DNA from: Flavobacteria bacterium MS024-2A
Lineage (GTDB): Bacteria > Bacteroidota > Bacteroidia > Flavobacteriales > Flavobacteriaceae
Reading direction: 5' to 3'
Assembly (NCBI GenBank): GCA_905182305.1
Contig: CAJJBB010000007.1
Location: 1-64,000 of the forward strand
DNA length: 64,000 bases
Position 1 is the first letter of the stretch, and every line of letters starts with the position of its first letter. Below are positions 18,312 through 29,307 of the stretch, in pieces. The notes under the pieces are model-generated. The model had not been told where the DNA came from. It worked only from the letters and a program-made list of their open reading frames with translations, and searched no databases. A program made the translations under genes and the position numbers.

Positions 18312-19523
18312 ATGACCTATTCATTAAAAATCGCTTGGCGTTATTTCTTTTCTAAAAGTCAGCAAACGGTTATTAACCGTATTAATGTCTTCGCTTTTTT
18401 AATGGTTGTAGTTGCTACCGCATCATTATTTATAGTTCTAAGTGCCTTTGCTGGCCTTAAAGACTTTGGGCTTTCTTTCACAAACTCCTTTGATCCCGAC
18501 TATGAAATTACCCCTATTCGGGGTAAATATTTAACTCTCTCTGAAAACACGCTTTCGGAAATTGAATCTCTACCATTAATAATTTCTGTGGCACAAGAGG
18601 TGGAAGAAAAAGTTTTTCTGTCTTTTAATGAAAAAAATCAAGTTGCCTATTTAAAGGCTGTTTCGGAAAACTACACAAATGTAGTGGGGGTGGACTCTTT
18701 AATCGCTCTTGGAAATTGGCTCTCATTTAAGGGTCCTGAAGCAGTGCTTGGTTTTGGCATTGCAGGAAACATGAGTGTAGGTGTCTTTGATTACAGCACG
18801 TTTTTAAACATTACCGTTCCAAAAAAAAAGAAAACTGGTCCTTTAGATCAAAACCCTTTTTTCACTAAACCCTCGGTGGTGGTTGGCTTGTATCAAATTA
18901 GTGAAGACTTAGACAAAAAGTACGTGTTTGCTGACCTGGCTTTTGGTCAGGAATTAATGGGGCTATCCCCAAATAGTTTTTCGTCAATTGTTTTAAAAAC
19001 AGCAGAAAACGTAACCAAAAAAAAACTGGCAAAAGAAATTTCCCCCTATTTTAAAGATCCGATAAATCTAGTTTCAAGATCCGAACAAAACGCCGCCCTT
19101 CATAAAATGCTGAACGTAGAGCACCTTGCCATATATTTTATTTTTACACTAGTAATGATTATTGCTCTTTTTAATGTAATTGGTGCTTTAATTATGATGT
19201 TTTTAGATAAGCGCGGGGAAATAAAAATTCTTTTAGCAATGGGTGCTCAACCAAAAGGAATATATAAACTTTTTTTTAATGTTGGATTATTAATCTGTGG
19301 CTTTGGAGGAGGCGTTGGCATTATGCTGGGGATTATTATTGTTGGTCTACAGGCTTTGTTTCCGTTTATTTATGTTCCCGGAACCTCTTTGGCATATCCT
19401 GTTTTATTTGAATTAAAAAATGTTTTAGTTGTTCTCGGTACGGTGATGGTTTTAGGAACTTTGAGTACTGCATGGGCAACAAGAGGATTGGCTAAAAAAG
19501 CTCGGTCTTATGCCGTTTCATAA
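18312..19523 (+). CDS. ABC transporter permease (LolC/E-like)
   Basis: SLKIAWRYFFSKSQQTVINRINVFAF N-terminus and FtsX topology; follows rbfA. Confidence 0.9.
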   Translation: MTYSLKIAWRYFFSKSQQTVINRINVFAFLMVVVATASLFIVLSAFAGLKDFGLSFTNSFDPDYEITPIRGKYLTLSENTLSEIESLPLIISVAQEVEEKVFLSFNEKNQVAYLKAVSENYTNVVGVDSLIALGNWLSFKGPEAVLGFGIAGNMSVGVFDYSTFLNITVPKKKKTGPLDQNPFFTKPSVVVGLYQISEDLDKKYVFADLAFGQELMGLSPNSFSSIVLKTAENVTKKKLAKEISPYFKDPINLVSRSEQNAALHKMLNVEHLAIYFIFTLVMIIALFNVIGALIMMFLDKRGEIKILLAMGAQPKGIYKLFFNVGLLICGFGGGVGIMLGIIIVGLQALFPFIYVPGTSLAYPVLFELKNVLVVLGTVMVLGTLSTAWATRGLAKKARSYAVS

Positions 19524-20533
19524 GAAGAGAATTGCTCAAGTATCTCGTTAAAAACCTCAAAAACACCAGCAGATTCGTTTGATGTAACCATTCGAGTACG
19601 AAGAGGCTTAAAGTTTGGAATGCCCTTAAAATAATTAGTATAATGTCGGCGAGTTTCAAGCACTCCTTGAGTTTCTCCCTTCCAACCAATGGCCATTTCT
19701 AAGTGACGTCTTGCTACCTCAACCCTATCTTCAATGTTAGGAGCTATTGCGTGTGTTCCTGTGGCTAAAAAGTGTTTTACTTCATCAAAAAACCATGGAT
19801 TTCCAATGCTTGCTCTACCTATCATTGCTCCGTCTAGCCCAAATTCATCTCGCATTAATTTAGCTTTCTCTGGAGAGTTTACATCTCCATTTCCGAAAAT
19901 AGGAATGTGCATGCGTTGGTTGTTTTTCACTTCGGCAATTGGCAGCCAGTTTGCATCACCTTTATACATTTGTGCTCGAGTTCTTCCGTGAATAGACAGT
20001 GCTTTTGCCCCCGCATCTTGGAGTCGTTCTGCAACTTCAACAATTTTGATCGATGAATCGTCCCATCCCAAGCGCGTTTTTACCGTAATGGGAAGGCTTG
20101 TGTGCTTGGCCATTTCCTCGGTAAGTTTAACCATTAAAGGAATGTCTCTTAAAATACCTGCGCCCGCACCTTTACTTACTACCTTTTTAACAGGACAGCC
20201 AAAATTTATATCAATTATATCTGGTTTTGAAGCCTCTACAATCTCCACTGAACGAAGCATTGAATCTAGATTAGCTCCAAAAATTTGGATTCCAACCGGG
20301 CGTTCTTTTTCGTAAATATCTAATTTTTGAACACTTTTGGCAGCATCACGGATTAAGCCTTCTGAAGAAATAAATTCTGTATAAACAACATCTGCTCCAC
20401 GTTCTTTACAAAGCGCACGAAAAGGCGGATCACTTACGTCCTCCATGGGAGCTAAAAGCAATGGAAAGTCAATTAATTCTATGTCTCCAATTTTAACCAA
20501 GTTCTTTTTTTGGTAAAAATAAAGAAAAGACAT
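19508..20533 (-). CDS. dusB: tRNA-dihydrouridine synthase
   Basis: LAPMEDVSDPPFRALC, INFGCPVKKVVSKGAGAGIL, VKTRLGWD, IHGRTRAQMYKG. Confidence 0.93.
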   Translation of the reverse strand: MSFLYFYQKKNLVKIGDIELIDFPLLLAPMEDVSDPPFRALCKERGADVVYTEFISSEGLIRDAAKSVQKLDIYEKERPVGIQIFGANLDSMLRSVEIVEASKPDIIDINFGCPVKKVVSKGAGAGILRDIPLMVKLTEEMAKHTSLPITVKTRLGWDDSSIKIVEVAERLQDAGAKALSIHGRTRAQMYKGDANWLPIAEVKNNQRMHIPIFGNGDVNSPEKAKLMRDEFGLDGAMIGRASIGNPWFFDEVKHFLATGTHAIAPNIEDRVEVARRHLEMAIGWKGETQGVLETRRHYTNYFKGIPNFKPLRTRMVTSNESAGVFEVFNEILEQFSSYETA

Positions 20534-20739
20534 GGTATTTCGTTGATTTAGTTTCTCCAGAAAAGAGGGCTAAATTAGAAAGGCGCTTTAAAAACCCTTT
20601 TTGGGTGATCTAAATCAAAAACTTTTGTGAGGATTAATTCTAATAAAACATGAGTTTAGCAACAATAACTATATTTTATTAAAACAGAAAAGCGACAGGA
20701 CAAAGCTGTATATTTGCGCTTAGCAACGAAATTGCCGAG

Positions 20740-22536
20740 ATGAAGAACATTCGAAACTTTTGTATTATTGCCCACATTGATCATGGTAAAAGCACCTTGG
20801 CAGACCGTCTTTTGGATTCTACTGGAGCTGTTACTGAGCGTGAAAAAAAAAATCAATTATTGGATAATATGGATTTGGAGCGCGAAAGAGGTATAACCAT
20901 TAAGTCCCACGCAATTCAAATGGAATATGAGCATAAGGGAGAGGCCTATGTTCTCAATCTAATTGATACCCCAGGGCATGTTGATTTTTCATACGAAGTC
21001 TCGCGTTCAATTGCAGCATGTGAAGGAGCGCTTCTCGTGGTGGATGCTGCACAAAGCATTCAGGCGCAAACCATTTCAAATCTTTATTTGGCCTTAGAAA
21101 ATGATTTAGAAATCATTCCTGTCCTTAATAAAGTAGACCTTCCCTCGGCAAACATCGAGGAGGTTACTGATGACATTGTAGATCTGCTGGGATGTAATCC
21201 TGATGATATTATCCCCGCTTCAGCAAAAACTGGTCTAGGAATTAAAGAGATTTTATCAGCAGTTATTGATCGTGTTCCTTCTCCTAAAGGAAGTGAAGAC
21301 GCCCCTTTACAGGCATTGATTTTTGATTCTGTTTATAACCCCTTTCGTGGTGTAGAAACATATTTTAGAGTTTTAAACGGAACTATTAAAAAAGGGCAAA
21401 AAATTCAATTTCTTGCTACTGGCAAAACTTATTTTGCGGATGAAATTGGAACGCTCAAATTAAAGCAAGAGCCTAAAAAAAAGATTTGTGCGGGAGATGT
21501 TGGATACCTAATTACCGGAATTAAGGAGGCTAAAGAAATTAAAGTCGGCGACACCATAACTGACCCCGAGAGAGCCACTACAGAAGCTATTTCTGGGTTT
21601 GAAGAGGTGAAGCCAATGGTATTTGCAGGAATTTATCCTGTTGACACGGAGGAATATGAAGAGCTTCGCGCCTCTATGGAAAAACTACAGCTGAACGATG
21701 CATCCTTAGTTTTCTCCCCCGAAAGTTCTGCGGCCCTTGGATTTGGTTTCCGCTGTGGCTTTTTAGGAATGCTTCATTTGGAAATTATTCAAGAGCGCTT
21801 AGAGCGTGAATTTAATATGTCCGTAATTACTACGGTTCCCAATGTTTCATACCACGCATTTACCAGAAAAAACCCGAAAGAAATTTTACTAGTAAACAAT
21901 CCTTCTGACCTTCCAGACCCTTCTTTTTTAGACCGCGTTGAAGAGCCGTATATTAAAGCTACTATTATCACAAAATCAGATTTTGTGGGAAATGTAATGT
22001 CTCTTTGTATTGAAAAAAGAGGACAGATTTCTAATCAAACATATTTAACTACAGAGCGTGTTGAGCTTACTTTTGATATGCCTCTTGCGGAAATTGTTTT
22101 TGACTTTTATGACCGTTTAAAGACAGTTTCCAAAGGCTATGCCTCTTTTGACTACGCGCCAATTGGATTACGCCCTTCTAAGCTTGTTAAGGTTGATATT
22201 CTATTAAACGCTAGCCCTGTTGACGCTCTGTCTGCTTTAATTCACACAGACAATGCCTATAATATTGGCAAAAAAATGTGTGAAAAATTACGCCAACTTA
22301 TTCCTCGACAACAGTTTGATATTCCTATTCAAGCGGCCATTGGGGCCAAAATAATATCAAGGGAGACCATTAAAGCTCTCAGAAAAGATGTTACTGCTAA
22401 ATGTTATGGTGGGGATATTTCTCGAAAAAGGAAGCTTCTTGAAAAACAGAAAAAAGGAAAGAAAAAAATGCGACAAGTTGGAAATGTAGAAATTCCACAA
22501 CAAGCTTTTATGGCGGTTTTAAAGCTAAATGATTAA
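20740..22536 (+). CDS. lepA: Translation elongation factor 4
   Basis: [34 protein letters not shown], LepA-specific C-terminus ([25 protein letters not shown]). Confidence 0.97.
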   Translation: MKNIRNFCIIAHIDHGKSTLADRLLDSTGAVTEREKKNQLLDNMDLERERGITIKSHAIQMEYEHKGEAYVLNLIDTPGHVDFSYEVSRSIAACEGALLVVDAAQSIQAQTISNLYLALENDLEIIPVLNKVDLPSANIEEVTDDIVDLLGCNPDDIIPASAKTGLGIKEILSAVIDRVPSPKGSEDAPLQALIFDSVYNPFRGVETYFRVLNGTIKKGQKIQFLATGKTYFADEIGTLKLKQEPKKKICAGDVGYLITGIKEAKEIKVGDTITDPERATTEAISGFEEVKPMVFAGIYPVDTEEYEELRASMEKLQLNDASLVFSPESSAALGFGFRCGFLGMLHLEIIQERLEREFNMSVITTVPNVSYHAFTRKNPKEILLVNNPSDLPDPSFLDRVEEPYIKATIITKSDFVGNVMSLCIEKRGQISNQTYLTTERVELTFDMPLAEIVFDFYDRLKTVSKGYASFDYAPIGLRPSKLVKVDILLNASPVDALSALIHTDNAYNIGKKMCEKLRQLIPRQQFDIPIQAAIGAKIISRETIKALRKDVTAKCYGGDISRKRKLLEKQKKGKKKMRQVGNVEIPQQAFMAVLKLND

Positions 22537-22539
22537 TTT

Positions 22540-22565
22540 AAAGCGCCTGCTTGGTGCTTTTTTTC
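22540..22565 (+). terminator. Rho-independent terminator after lepA
   Basis: AAAGCGCC-tgctt-GGTGCTTT followed by T tract. Confidence 0.75.
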
Positions 22566-22605
22566 TTTCCTTTATTTTTTATACATTTCCCTAGAATAAT
22601 TTCTT

Positions 22606-23067
22606 ATGGAATCTTTGAAATTTGATGTTCGAGAAGCTGCTTTAGAAGACCTTCCAAAATTAAAAGAGTTTGAGCAAAGCCTTATAGCTTTTGAAAGACC
22701 TTTTGCTCCTAATCTCAAAAAAGGTGCCATAACATATTATAACATAAATGATTTGATCGTTAGAAAAGATGCTCTCTTTTTAGTGGCGGAAATAGAAGGT
22801 AAACTTGTAGGTTCAGGTTATGGATTACTAAAAAATGCTGTTCCTTACAAAACGCCCGCTAAATTCACTTATCTCGGCTTTATGTATGTGGTCCCCTCAA
22901 ATCGTGGAAAGGGTATTGTTGGTGACATAATTGAGCGGCTGATAAAATGGTCCCATGAGAAAAACATTTATGAAATACAACTGGATGTTTATGCTGAAAA
23001 TGAATGGGCAATAAAAGCTTACGAAAAAAAGGGCTTTAAGCCCGATTTATTAAAAATGCGTCTTTGA
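22606..23067 (+). CDS. GNAT-family N-acetyltransferase
   Basis: FMYVVPSNRGKGIVGDIIERLIKW...VYAENEWAIKAYEKKGF. Confidence 0.88.
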   Translation: MESLKFDVREAALEDLPKLKEFEQSLIAFERPFAPNLKKGAITYYNINDLIVRKDALFLVAEIEGKLVGSGYGLLKNAVPYKTPAKFTYLGFMYVVPSNRGKGIVGDIIERLIKWSHEKNIYEIQLDVYAENEWAIKAYEKKGFKPDLLKMRL

Positions 23068-23099
23068 ACCCAGACAAAAATTGTTTTAAATTTCCTTAC

Positions 23100-24047
23100 A
23101 TGAAAAAATCACTCTCCGCTCTTATAGCAATTGTTCTCTCAAGCTGTATCAATCAAAGTTCTTATGACCAAGAAGCTATTCGTGATCAGATCACCACAAA
23201 AGAAACTAAAGAAATCTTATATGCCTTGGCGAATGACGACATGAAAGGCAGGGATTCAAATAGTGGGGGATATTTTAAAGCCGCCTCTTATGTGGCTGAA
23301 TATTTTAAAAAATATAATGTTGCTCCTTTTTACGAGGCTTATCGAGACTCATTAGTTACAGACAGTGTCGTTTCTTTCAATGTTGTGGGGCAGATTGGAA
23401 AATATAGCCCCAAAAGGGAAACAATACTAATCGGAGCTCATTTAGACCATATTGGCGTTCAAAACATTGAAGGAGATAATGTGTTTAATGGAGCCAACGA
23501 CAATGCTGCAGGCTCAACGGCTGTAATGCAAATTTCACGGTTTTTAGCTCAGCACTCCTGGGAGAAAAATATTATTGTTGCTCTTTTTGCAGATGAAGAA
23601 AAGGGGCTTAAAGGTGCTCATCATTTAGCAGATCGCCTAAAAGAGGAGAATGTTGATTTAGCTTATATGATAAATTTCGAAATGATTGGTACTGTATTGA
23701 CTAGTGGAGAAAACCAGGTCTATATGACCGGATACAAAATGTCGAGCATGGCAGACGAGATGAATAGAGTTTCTCCAAATTTTGTTCAGTTTCTTCCTGA
23801 GGCAAAAGAGTTAAACCTTTTTAGGCGGTCTGATAATTATGCGTTTTTTAAGGCTTTTAATATTCCCGCTCAAACCCTCTCTTCTTTTGATTTTAAAAAC
23901 TTTGATTTCTACCACAAACCAGGAGATGAGCCAGAAAGACTAGCGATAGAAAACATGAATAAAATCATTGGCTCCTCTGCCTATACCATCGCAAGGCTTT
24001 TAGAAAAAAACACGTCAATAACGCTCTTTCCTAAAGAAGAAGAATAG
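23100..24047 (+). CDS. M28-family zinc aminopeptidase lipoprotein
   Basis: Lipobox AIVLSSC; GAHLDHIG, GANDNAAGSTAVM, FADEEKGLKGA motifs. Confidence 0.9.
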   Translation: MKKSLSALIAIVLSSCINQSSYDQEAIRDQITTKETKEILYALANDDMKGRDSNSGGYFKAASYVAEYFKKYNVAPFYEAYRDSLVTDSVVSFNVVGQIGKYSPKRETILIGAHLDHIGVQNIEGDNVFNGANDNAAGSTAVMQISRFLAQHSWEKNIIVALFADEEKGLKGAHHLADRLKEENVDLAYMINFEMIGTVLTSGENQVYMTGYKMSSMADEMNRVSPNFVQFLPEAKELNLFRRSDNYAFFKAFNIPAQTLSSFDFKNFDFYHKPGDEPERLAIENMNKIIGSSAYTIARLLEKNTSITLFPKEEE

Positions 24048-24094
24048 GATTTGCATCGTTGTTTTTTCCGTGTATCTTTGAGAAAAGCAACTTC

Positions 24095-24304
24095 ATGATC
24101 GTAACTGATTTCAATGGCACTGCACTTCAGGAAGGAGATAGCGTAAAGGTTTATAAAGACCTAAAGGTCAAGGGGGCTGGTATTACATTAAAAAGAGTGC
24201 CCGTTATTAAAAATATCCGCCTTACTAATGATCCTTCTGAAATAGGTTGTAAAATTAAAAAAACAGTAATCATTTTGCGTACTGAATTTGTCCAGAAAAC
24301 GTAA
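24095..24304 (+). CDS. PhnA-domain protein (YjdM-like, short)
   Basis: DFNGTALQEGDSVKVYKDLKVKGAGITLKRVPVIKNIRLTNDPSEIGCKI. Confidence 0.8.
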   Translation: MIVTDFNGTALQEGDSVKVYKDLKVKGAGITLKRVPVIKNIRLTNDPSEIGCKIKKTVIILRTEFVQKT

Positions 24305-24318
24305 CCCTTATTCTGCTT

Positions 24319-25181
24319 ATGGCCTTTAGCTCATTTAAAAAATTATTGTTTGGCTTTGCGTTTTCTCCTTCCTTAAGAGCAAACGTTTTTGAGGTTACCC
24401 GCTTGGCTTCTTTTTTTAATGCTGAACTTATTTTTGTTCATGTTGGAGAAAAAACAACAAGAAAGAAACTCAATTTGAAGCTCTTTTAGAAGAGTGCCCA
24501 TTAAAGCCTCGCGATGTTTCTGTTTTTTGGAAAAAAGGAGAGCCTATAAAAACATTGGCCAACTGCTGTGAAGAATTTGGAGTGGACTTGTTGCTTTTGG
24601 GTGCATTAAAAAGAGAAAATGTGGTTAAATACTATTTGGGCTCAATCGCACGAAAACTAACCCGTGAAGCGCCTTGTTCAGTGCTTTTAATGCTAAAGCC
24701 CTCTATTGAGAGGATTCCTTGTAAGCATATTGTTGTTAATGGATTTGACAGCCCGCAAACTCAAGAGACTGTTGAGGCTGCTTTTTCTGTAGGATGCGCC
24801 TTATCCTCAGAAAAAATAACCCTCGTAGAAGAAATTAGCGAATCTAGAGTTGCTGTTTCTGTTGATGACGACCGTAGTCTTCGAAAGGCAACCTTAAGAA
24901 AAGAAAAGATAGATCGTGAAGAAAAAATAAGGGTAACCGATATTATTAAAAAAATACCCTTGGCTAAAACAAAGAGATTAAAATGGGAAACACAAAGTAT
25001 TTTTGGTAGTAGAGGATATTCTATTGGTCATTATGCTCGTGTTGTGCGGGCTGATTTATTAATAATGAATGCACAAGAAAAGCCTCGTTTTTATCATCGT
25101 TTTTTTCCACAAGATTTAGAACACATTCTAGCTGAGCTACCAACAGATGTTTTAATCATTCAGTCTAAAAAAAATGGGTAA
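24319..25181 (+). pseudogene. Universal stress protein, apparent 1-nt deletion at A-run 24449-24454
   Basis: Frame 1 runs 24319-24489 (MAFSSFKKLLFGFAFSPSLRANVFEVTRLASFFNAELIFVHVGEK...); the -1 frame continues NNKKETQFEALLEECPLKPRDVSV...LGSIARKLTREAPCSVLLM to 25181. Confidence 0.85.
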
Positions 25182-27378
25182 AAAAAGTGCTTCCTTAACA
25201 TTTTTCAAAGAGTTACCCCAAAATATTTTTGCGGGTTTTGTCGTATCTCTTGTTGCTTTGCCCCTAGCTCTGGGTCTTGCTATTGCCTCTGAAGCTCCCC
25301 CATTAGCAGGAATTATTGCTGCGGTAGTCGGTGGAGTTGTTGTAGCTGTATTTGGGGGCTCTCACATAACAATTTCTGGCCCAGGAAATGGTCTTGTTAT
25401 TGTGTTATTGGCCGCCATAACCTCTTTAGGCGGAGGCGACCTTTACCAGGGATATCTTTTTACACTAGCCGCAATAATTCTCTCTGGAGGTTTATTGTTT
25501 CTTTTTGGGGCGCTTCGTTTGGGAGCAATGAGTGAGTTTTTCCCGGCCTCAGCATTACAAGGGATGCTAGCGGCAATCGGTGTGGGTATTTTAGCAAAAC
25601 AATTCCATGTAATGCTTGGACTTACGTCTGTTTCCGGAGATACCATTGAGCAGCTAATGCGGATCCCAGATTCACTGCTTCTCTTTTTGGGTTTCCATCC
25701 TTTCGCTGGAATAATTGGGGTTATTAGCATTCTCTTCTTGTTCTTTTACAGCAAGATTAGAAACCCTTATTTTCACTTAATTCCCGCGCCTATGTGGGTT
25801 GTGGTGGGCTCTATTGGTGTTGGTTATTATTATCAGCTTGTGCTGAAAGAGGTTGTGCCAATTCCGCCAGAATTATTAATTAAAATTCCTGAAAAAATAA
25901 TTTCTGCTCTCCCGCGTCCCAACTTTGAAAAATTATTAGATCTTGATTTTCTTGGTGTGGTCGTTTCAATTACACTGATTGCTGTAATTGAATCTTTATT
26001 AAGCATTAAGGCTGTTGACAAGTTAGATCTCAAAAAAAGGCGGTCAAACGTTAACAAAGACCTACGCGCCTTAGGTCTAGCAAGTATTGTAAGCGGCTTC
26101 TTGGGAGGTCTCAACGTTGTAACGGTAATTGCTAGGAGCTCTGTAAACGCAAATAATGGGGGCACAAACCGCTCTGCTAATTTTTTTCATGCAATGTTTT
26201 TAGTCCTTTTTGTGGTCTTGTTAGGTGATCAAATCCAGCGTATTCCATTAACGGCTTTAGCGGCCATTTTAGTTTTTACTGGCTATAAGCTTGCCTCTCC
26301 TGAAAATTTAGTTCGTATCTATAAGATTGGTCCTGAACAAGCGCTCATTTTTATTATTACTCTGGTTACAACGCTTTTCACAAGTCTCGTTACGGGAATT
26401 GCTGCTGGTGTCCTTTCTACTTTTATCACTCACCTTTTCTTGCGCAAAAGCCTATATCTTTTTTCATTAAATGTTTTTAAACCGAACGTTTTAATGTATC
26501 GTGAAGAGCGTACCGGAAACTATTATGTGAGCGTTAAAAACTTTTGTAGCTTTTTGAACTTTTATCGGCTTAAAATGAAATTAGATCAAATTCCTGAAAG
26601 CGAACATGCTATCGTTGATTTTTCCCTCTGTGATTTTGTAGACCACACTGTAATGGAGGGTTTACATGACTACCAGCGCTCTTTTGATCGAAAAAACGGG
26701 CTTTTTGAAACCATTGGTTTAGACATTCATGCCGCCCAAACCCAGCATCCTTTTGCTGTTCGAAAAAGCCTCCCGATAAATATGCTCATGGGGTTAAAAA
26801 ATTCGTTGACAAACCGACAAAAAAACCTTGCAGATCTTGCAAAACAATTGTCATGGAAATACCTGCCAAAAATAAACAGCAACCCCAAAGGAATTAAAGG
26901 TTTTCTGTTTTTTGAATCTAAGGTGGTGAATTATAGCGTGAACACGCTGGTCCACGAAAAACAAAAATTTAGTGTTTTTGACCTGTCTTATTCTGAAGGT
27001 GCGTTTATTACTAAAGAAGATTTAAAAGGAACCTTTTTGCTGTTTAAAAGCCCTGTTGCTCTTCCTGTATTTGTTCTTGATAAAGAAGACTTTAAAACTG
27101 CTCTTTACCAATGGGCGGGCTTTAATGATATTAATTTTAAAAAACATCCCGACTTTTCAAAACGTTTTCATTTAAGTGGAAATGACCATGTTGAAATAAA
27201 GGCATTGTTTAATTCTGACCTTATCTACTTTTTTGAAAGCCATCCTATTTTCCACATAGAGTCCAACGGTAAGCAATTATTAATTAAAGGGAATGATCGC
27301 CTTTCTGGGCTTCAAGAAATTAAAATCATGATTACCTTTGCCAAAGACCTAGTAAGCCTTCTCAAAAACCAGAAATAA
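25174..27378 (+). CDS. SulP-family anion transporter with STAS-like region and extended C-terminal domain
   Basis: NIFAGFVVSLVALPLALGLAIASEAPPLAGI, GPGNGLVIVLLAA; STAS-like HAIVDFSLCDFVDHTVMEGL; about 200 extra C-terminal residues. Confidence 0.92.
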   Translation: MGKKSASLTFFKELPQNIFAGFVVSLVALPLALGLAIASEAPPLAGIIAAVVGGVVVAVFGGSHITISGPGNGLVIVLLAAITSLGGGDLYQGYLFTLAAIILSGGLLFLFGALRLGAMSEFFPASALQGMLAAIGVGILAKQFHVMLGLTSVSGDTIEQLMRIPDSLLLFLGFHPFAGIIGVISILFLFFYSKIRNPYFHLIPAPMWVVVGSIGVGYYYQLVLKEVVPIPPELLIKIPEKIISALPRPNFEKLLDLDFLGVVVSITLIAVIESLLSIKAVDKLDLKKRRSNVNKDLRALGLASIVSGFLGGLNVVTVIARSSVNANNGGTNRSANFFHAMFLVLFVVLLGDQIQRIPLTALAAILVFTGYKLASPENLVRIYKIGPEQALIFIITLVTTLFTSLVTGIAAGVLSTFITHLFLRKSLYLFSLNVFKPNVLMYREERTGNYYVSVKNFCSFLNFYRLKMKLDQIPESEHAIVDFSLCDFVDHTVMEGLHDYQRSFDRKNGLFETIGLDIHAAQTQHPFAVRKSLPINMLMGLKNSLTNRQKNLADLAKQLSWKYLPKINSNPKGIKGFLFFESKVVNYSVNTLVHEKQKFSVFDLSYSEGAFITKEDLKGTFLLFKSPVALPVFVLDKEDFKTALYQWAGFNDINFKKHPDFSKRFHLSGNDHVEIKALFNSDLIYFFESHPIFHIESNGKQLLIKGNDRLSGLQEIKIMITFAKDLVSLLKNQK

Positions 27379-27406
27379 ATTAATTTTTCATCCTGCCTTT
27401 TGATTT

Positions 27407-28417
27407 TTGTACTTTGTAGAAAAAAGCATGTTTAATAAATCCCTTTTCAGTTTCGTTTTTTTGAGTGTATTGACCGCCAAATGCCAGGAGTTTATTGGCG
27501 AAATTGAACAGTTAGATTCTGACATGGGTCTTTTTGTTTCAAAAGAGTCTAAAATTGAAGTCCTTGCCAGCGGATTTAGTTGGGCCGAAGGGCCTCTTTG
27601 GGTTTCAAAACTTAATGGCGTTCTGTTTACGGACGTGCCTAAAAACAAAGCTTATTTATGGACCGAGCGGCAGGGTCTTTCTGTCTTTTTAGATCCAAGC
27701 GGAATGACCAATTATGCTCCCCATAGCTCGAGCGAGGGTGCAAACGGTCTTGTTTTAGATTCAAGTGGCGCCCTTGTGCTTTGCCAACATGGTGATCGTA
27801 GGGTCGCTCGATTAAAAGGTGATTGGCAGCTTGACCCGCCCTCCTACGAGACTGTTATTGATCATTTTGAAGGAAAGTGGCTAAATAGCCCTAACGATTT
27901 AGTCTTTTCTAAAAACGGAGATTTGTTTTTTACAGACCCTCCATATGGATTGGACCAACAAGACGATGATTCCCTAAAGGAGCTTGATTTTAATGGAATC
28001 TTTAAATGGTCAAAAAAAGAAGGAATTGTCCTTCTAAATAAAACCCTGTCACGCCCTAATGGTATTGCCTTTTCAAGAGATGAAAAAACGATCTACATAG
28101 GGAATTCTGATCGCGAAAATTTAATTATAGCCGCCTTTGACTATGTAGATGGAGCCTTAAAAAACAAAAGGGTGTTTTTTGATTCAAAAAACATTTTAAG
28201 AAAAGGCCTTGGTTCTTTTGATGGATTAAAAGTGCATTCTTCTGGAACAATTTTTGCCACTGGTCCGGGCGGTGTCTTGGTTATTGGCCCCGAAGGAAAA
28301 CATTTAGGTACAATTCGTCCAGGAAAAGCAACGGCAAATTGTGCTTTTGATGCCGCTGAGGATTATCTTTATCTTACCTCAACGGATGTTTTGGCTAGAA
28401 TAAAACTTAATAAATGA
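27407..28417 (+). CDS. SMP-30/gluconolactonase-like beta-propeller hydrolase
   Basis: FSWAEGPLWV, LNSPNDLVFSKNGDLFFTDPPYGL, LSRPNGIAFSRDEKTIYIGNSD. Confidence 0.92.
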   Translation: MYFVEKSMFNKSLFSFVFLSVLTAKCQEFIGEIEQLDSDMGLFVSKESKIEVLASGFSWAEGPLWVSKLNGVLFTDVPKNKAYLWTERQGLSVFLDPSGMTNYAPHSSSEGANGLVLDSSGALVLCQHGDRRVARLKGDWQLDPPSYETVIDHFEGKWLNSPNDLVFSKNGDLFFTDPPYGLDQQDDDSLKELDFNGIFKWSKKEGIVLLNKTLSRPNGIAFSRDEKTIYIGNSDRENLIIAAFDYVDGALKNKRVFFDSKNILRKGLGSFDGLKVHSSGTIFATGPGGVLVIGPEGKHLGTIRPGKATANCAFDAAEDYLYLTSTDVLARIKLNK

Positions 28418-29271
28418 AGCTTTACCCCATAGAGGCAGGAAATTTTAAACTTGATGGTGGCTCAATGTTTGGAGTAGTTCCAAAGACTTTATGGGAGCGA
28501 ACTAACCCTGCTGACCAAAAAAACCGCGTTGAAATGGCAACGCGCTCTCTTCTAATAGAGGAAAGAGAGCGTTTAATTTTAATAGATACGGGAATGGGAA
28601 ACAAACAAGGAGACTCTTTTTTTGTTCATTATGGCCTTTGGGGCGAGCATTCTCTAGACCTTTCTTTGGCAAAAGCTGGCTTCCATAGAGACGATATTAC
28701 CGATGTTTTTTTCACCCACCTACATTTTGATCATTGCGGTGGCGCAATTCAACGCTCTAAGAGTGGGGTGCTATCCCCTGCTTTTAAAAATGCCGCTTTT
28801 TGGGTACATGAATCTCATTGGAAGTGGGCTACAAATCCAAACCTAAGAGAAAAAGCATCCTTTCTTCCGGAAAATATTATGCCTCTTCAAGAAAGTGGAC
28901 AATTAAATTTAATTAAAGGGAAAGGCCCTTTTTTAGAAAATACCGGCTTTCCTTTTTCTGTTTTTTTGGCAGATGGACATACTGAAAAGCAAATGCTTCC
29001 GCTTATAGAATATAATGGGAAAAAAGTGTTTTACGCAGCTGATCTGATTCCAACGGTGGGACACATTCCTATTCCTTATATTATGGGATACGACACTCGC
29101 CCATTGTTGTCGCTAGACGAAAAGACCTTGTTTTTAGAGAAGGCGCTATTGGAAAACGCTTTTCTGTTTTTAGAGCATGATCCACACCATGAATTAATTA
29201 GTCTTCAAAAAACAGATAAAGGCATTAGGTTAAAAGAGCATTTTAACTTTGATTATTATTTTAATTCCTAA
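28414..29271 (+). CDS. MBL-fold metallo-hydrolase
   Basis: FFTHLHFDHCGG, DGHTEKQMLPLI, FYAADLIPTVGH. Confidence 0.93.
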   Translation: MKLYPIEAGNFKLDGGSMFGVVPKTLWERTNPADQKNRVEMATRSLLIEERERLILIDTGMGNKQGDSFFVHYGLWGEHSLDLSLAKAGFHRDDITDVFFTHLHFDHCGGAIQRSKSGVLSPAFKNAAFWVHESHWKWATNPNLREKASFLPENIMPLQESGQLNLIKGKGPFLENTGFPFSVFLADGHTEKQMLPLIEYNGKKVFYAADLIPTVGHIPIPYIMGYDTRPLLSLDEKTLFLEKALLENAFLFLEHDPHHELISLQKTDKGIRLKEHFNFDYYFNS

Positions 29272-29307
29272 ACGAGAAGTATCTTTATCAAACGTAAATT
29301 ATATACA

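Noticed and set aside
24449-24455. Programmed -1 ribosomal frameshift in the USP gene
   Set aside because: The in-frame context is GAA AAA ACA, which does not fit the X_XXY_YYZ slippery pattern, and no downstream pseudoknot was evident; an indel or slippage is simpler.
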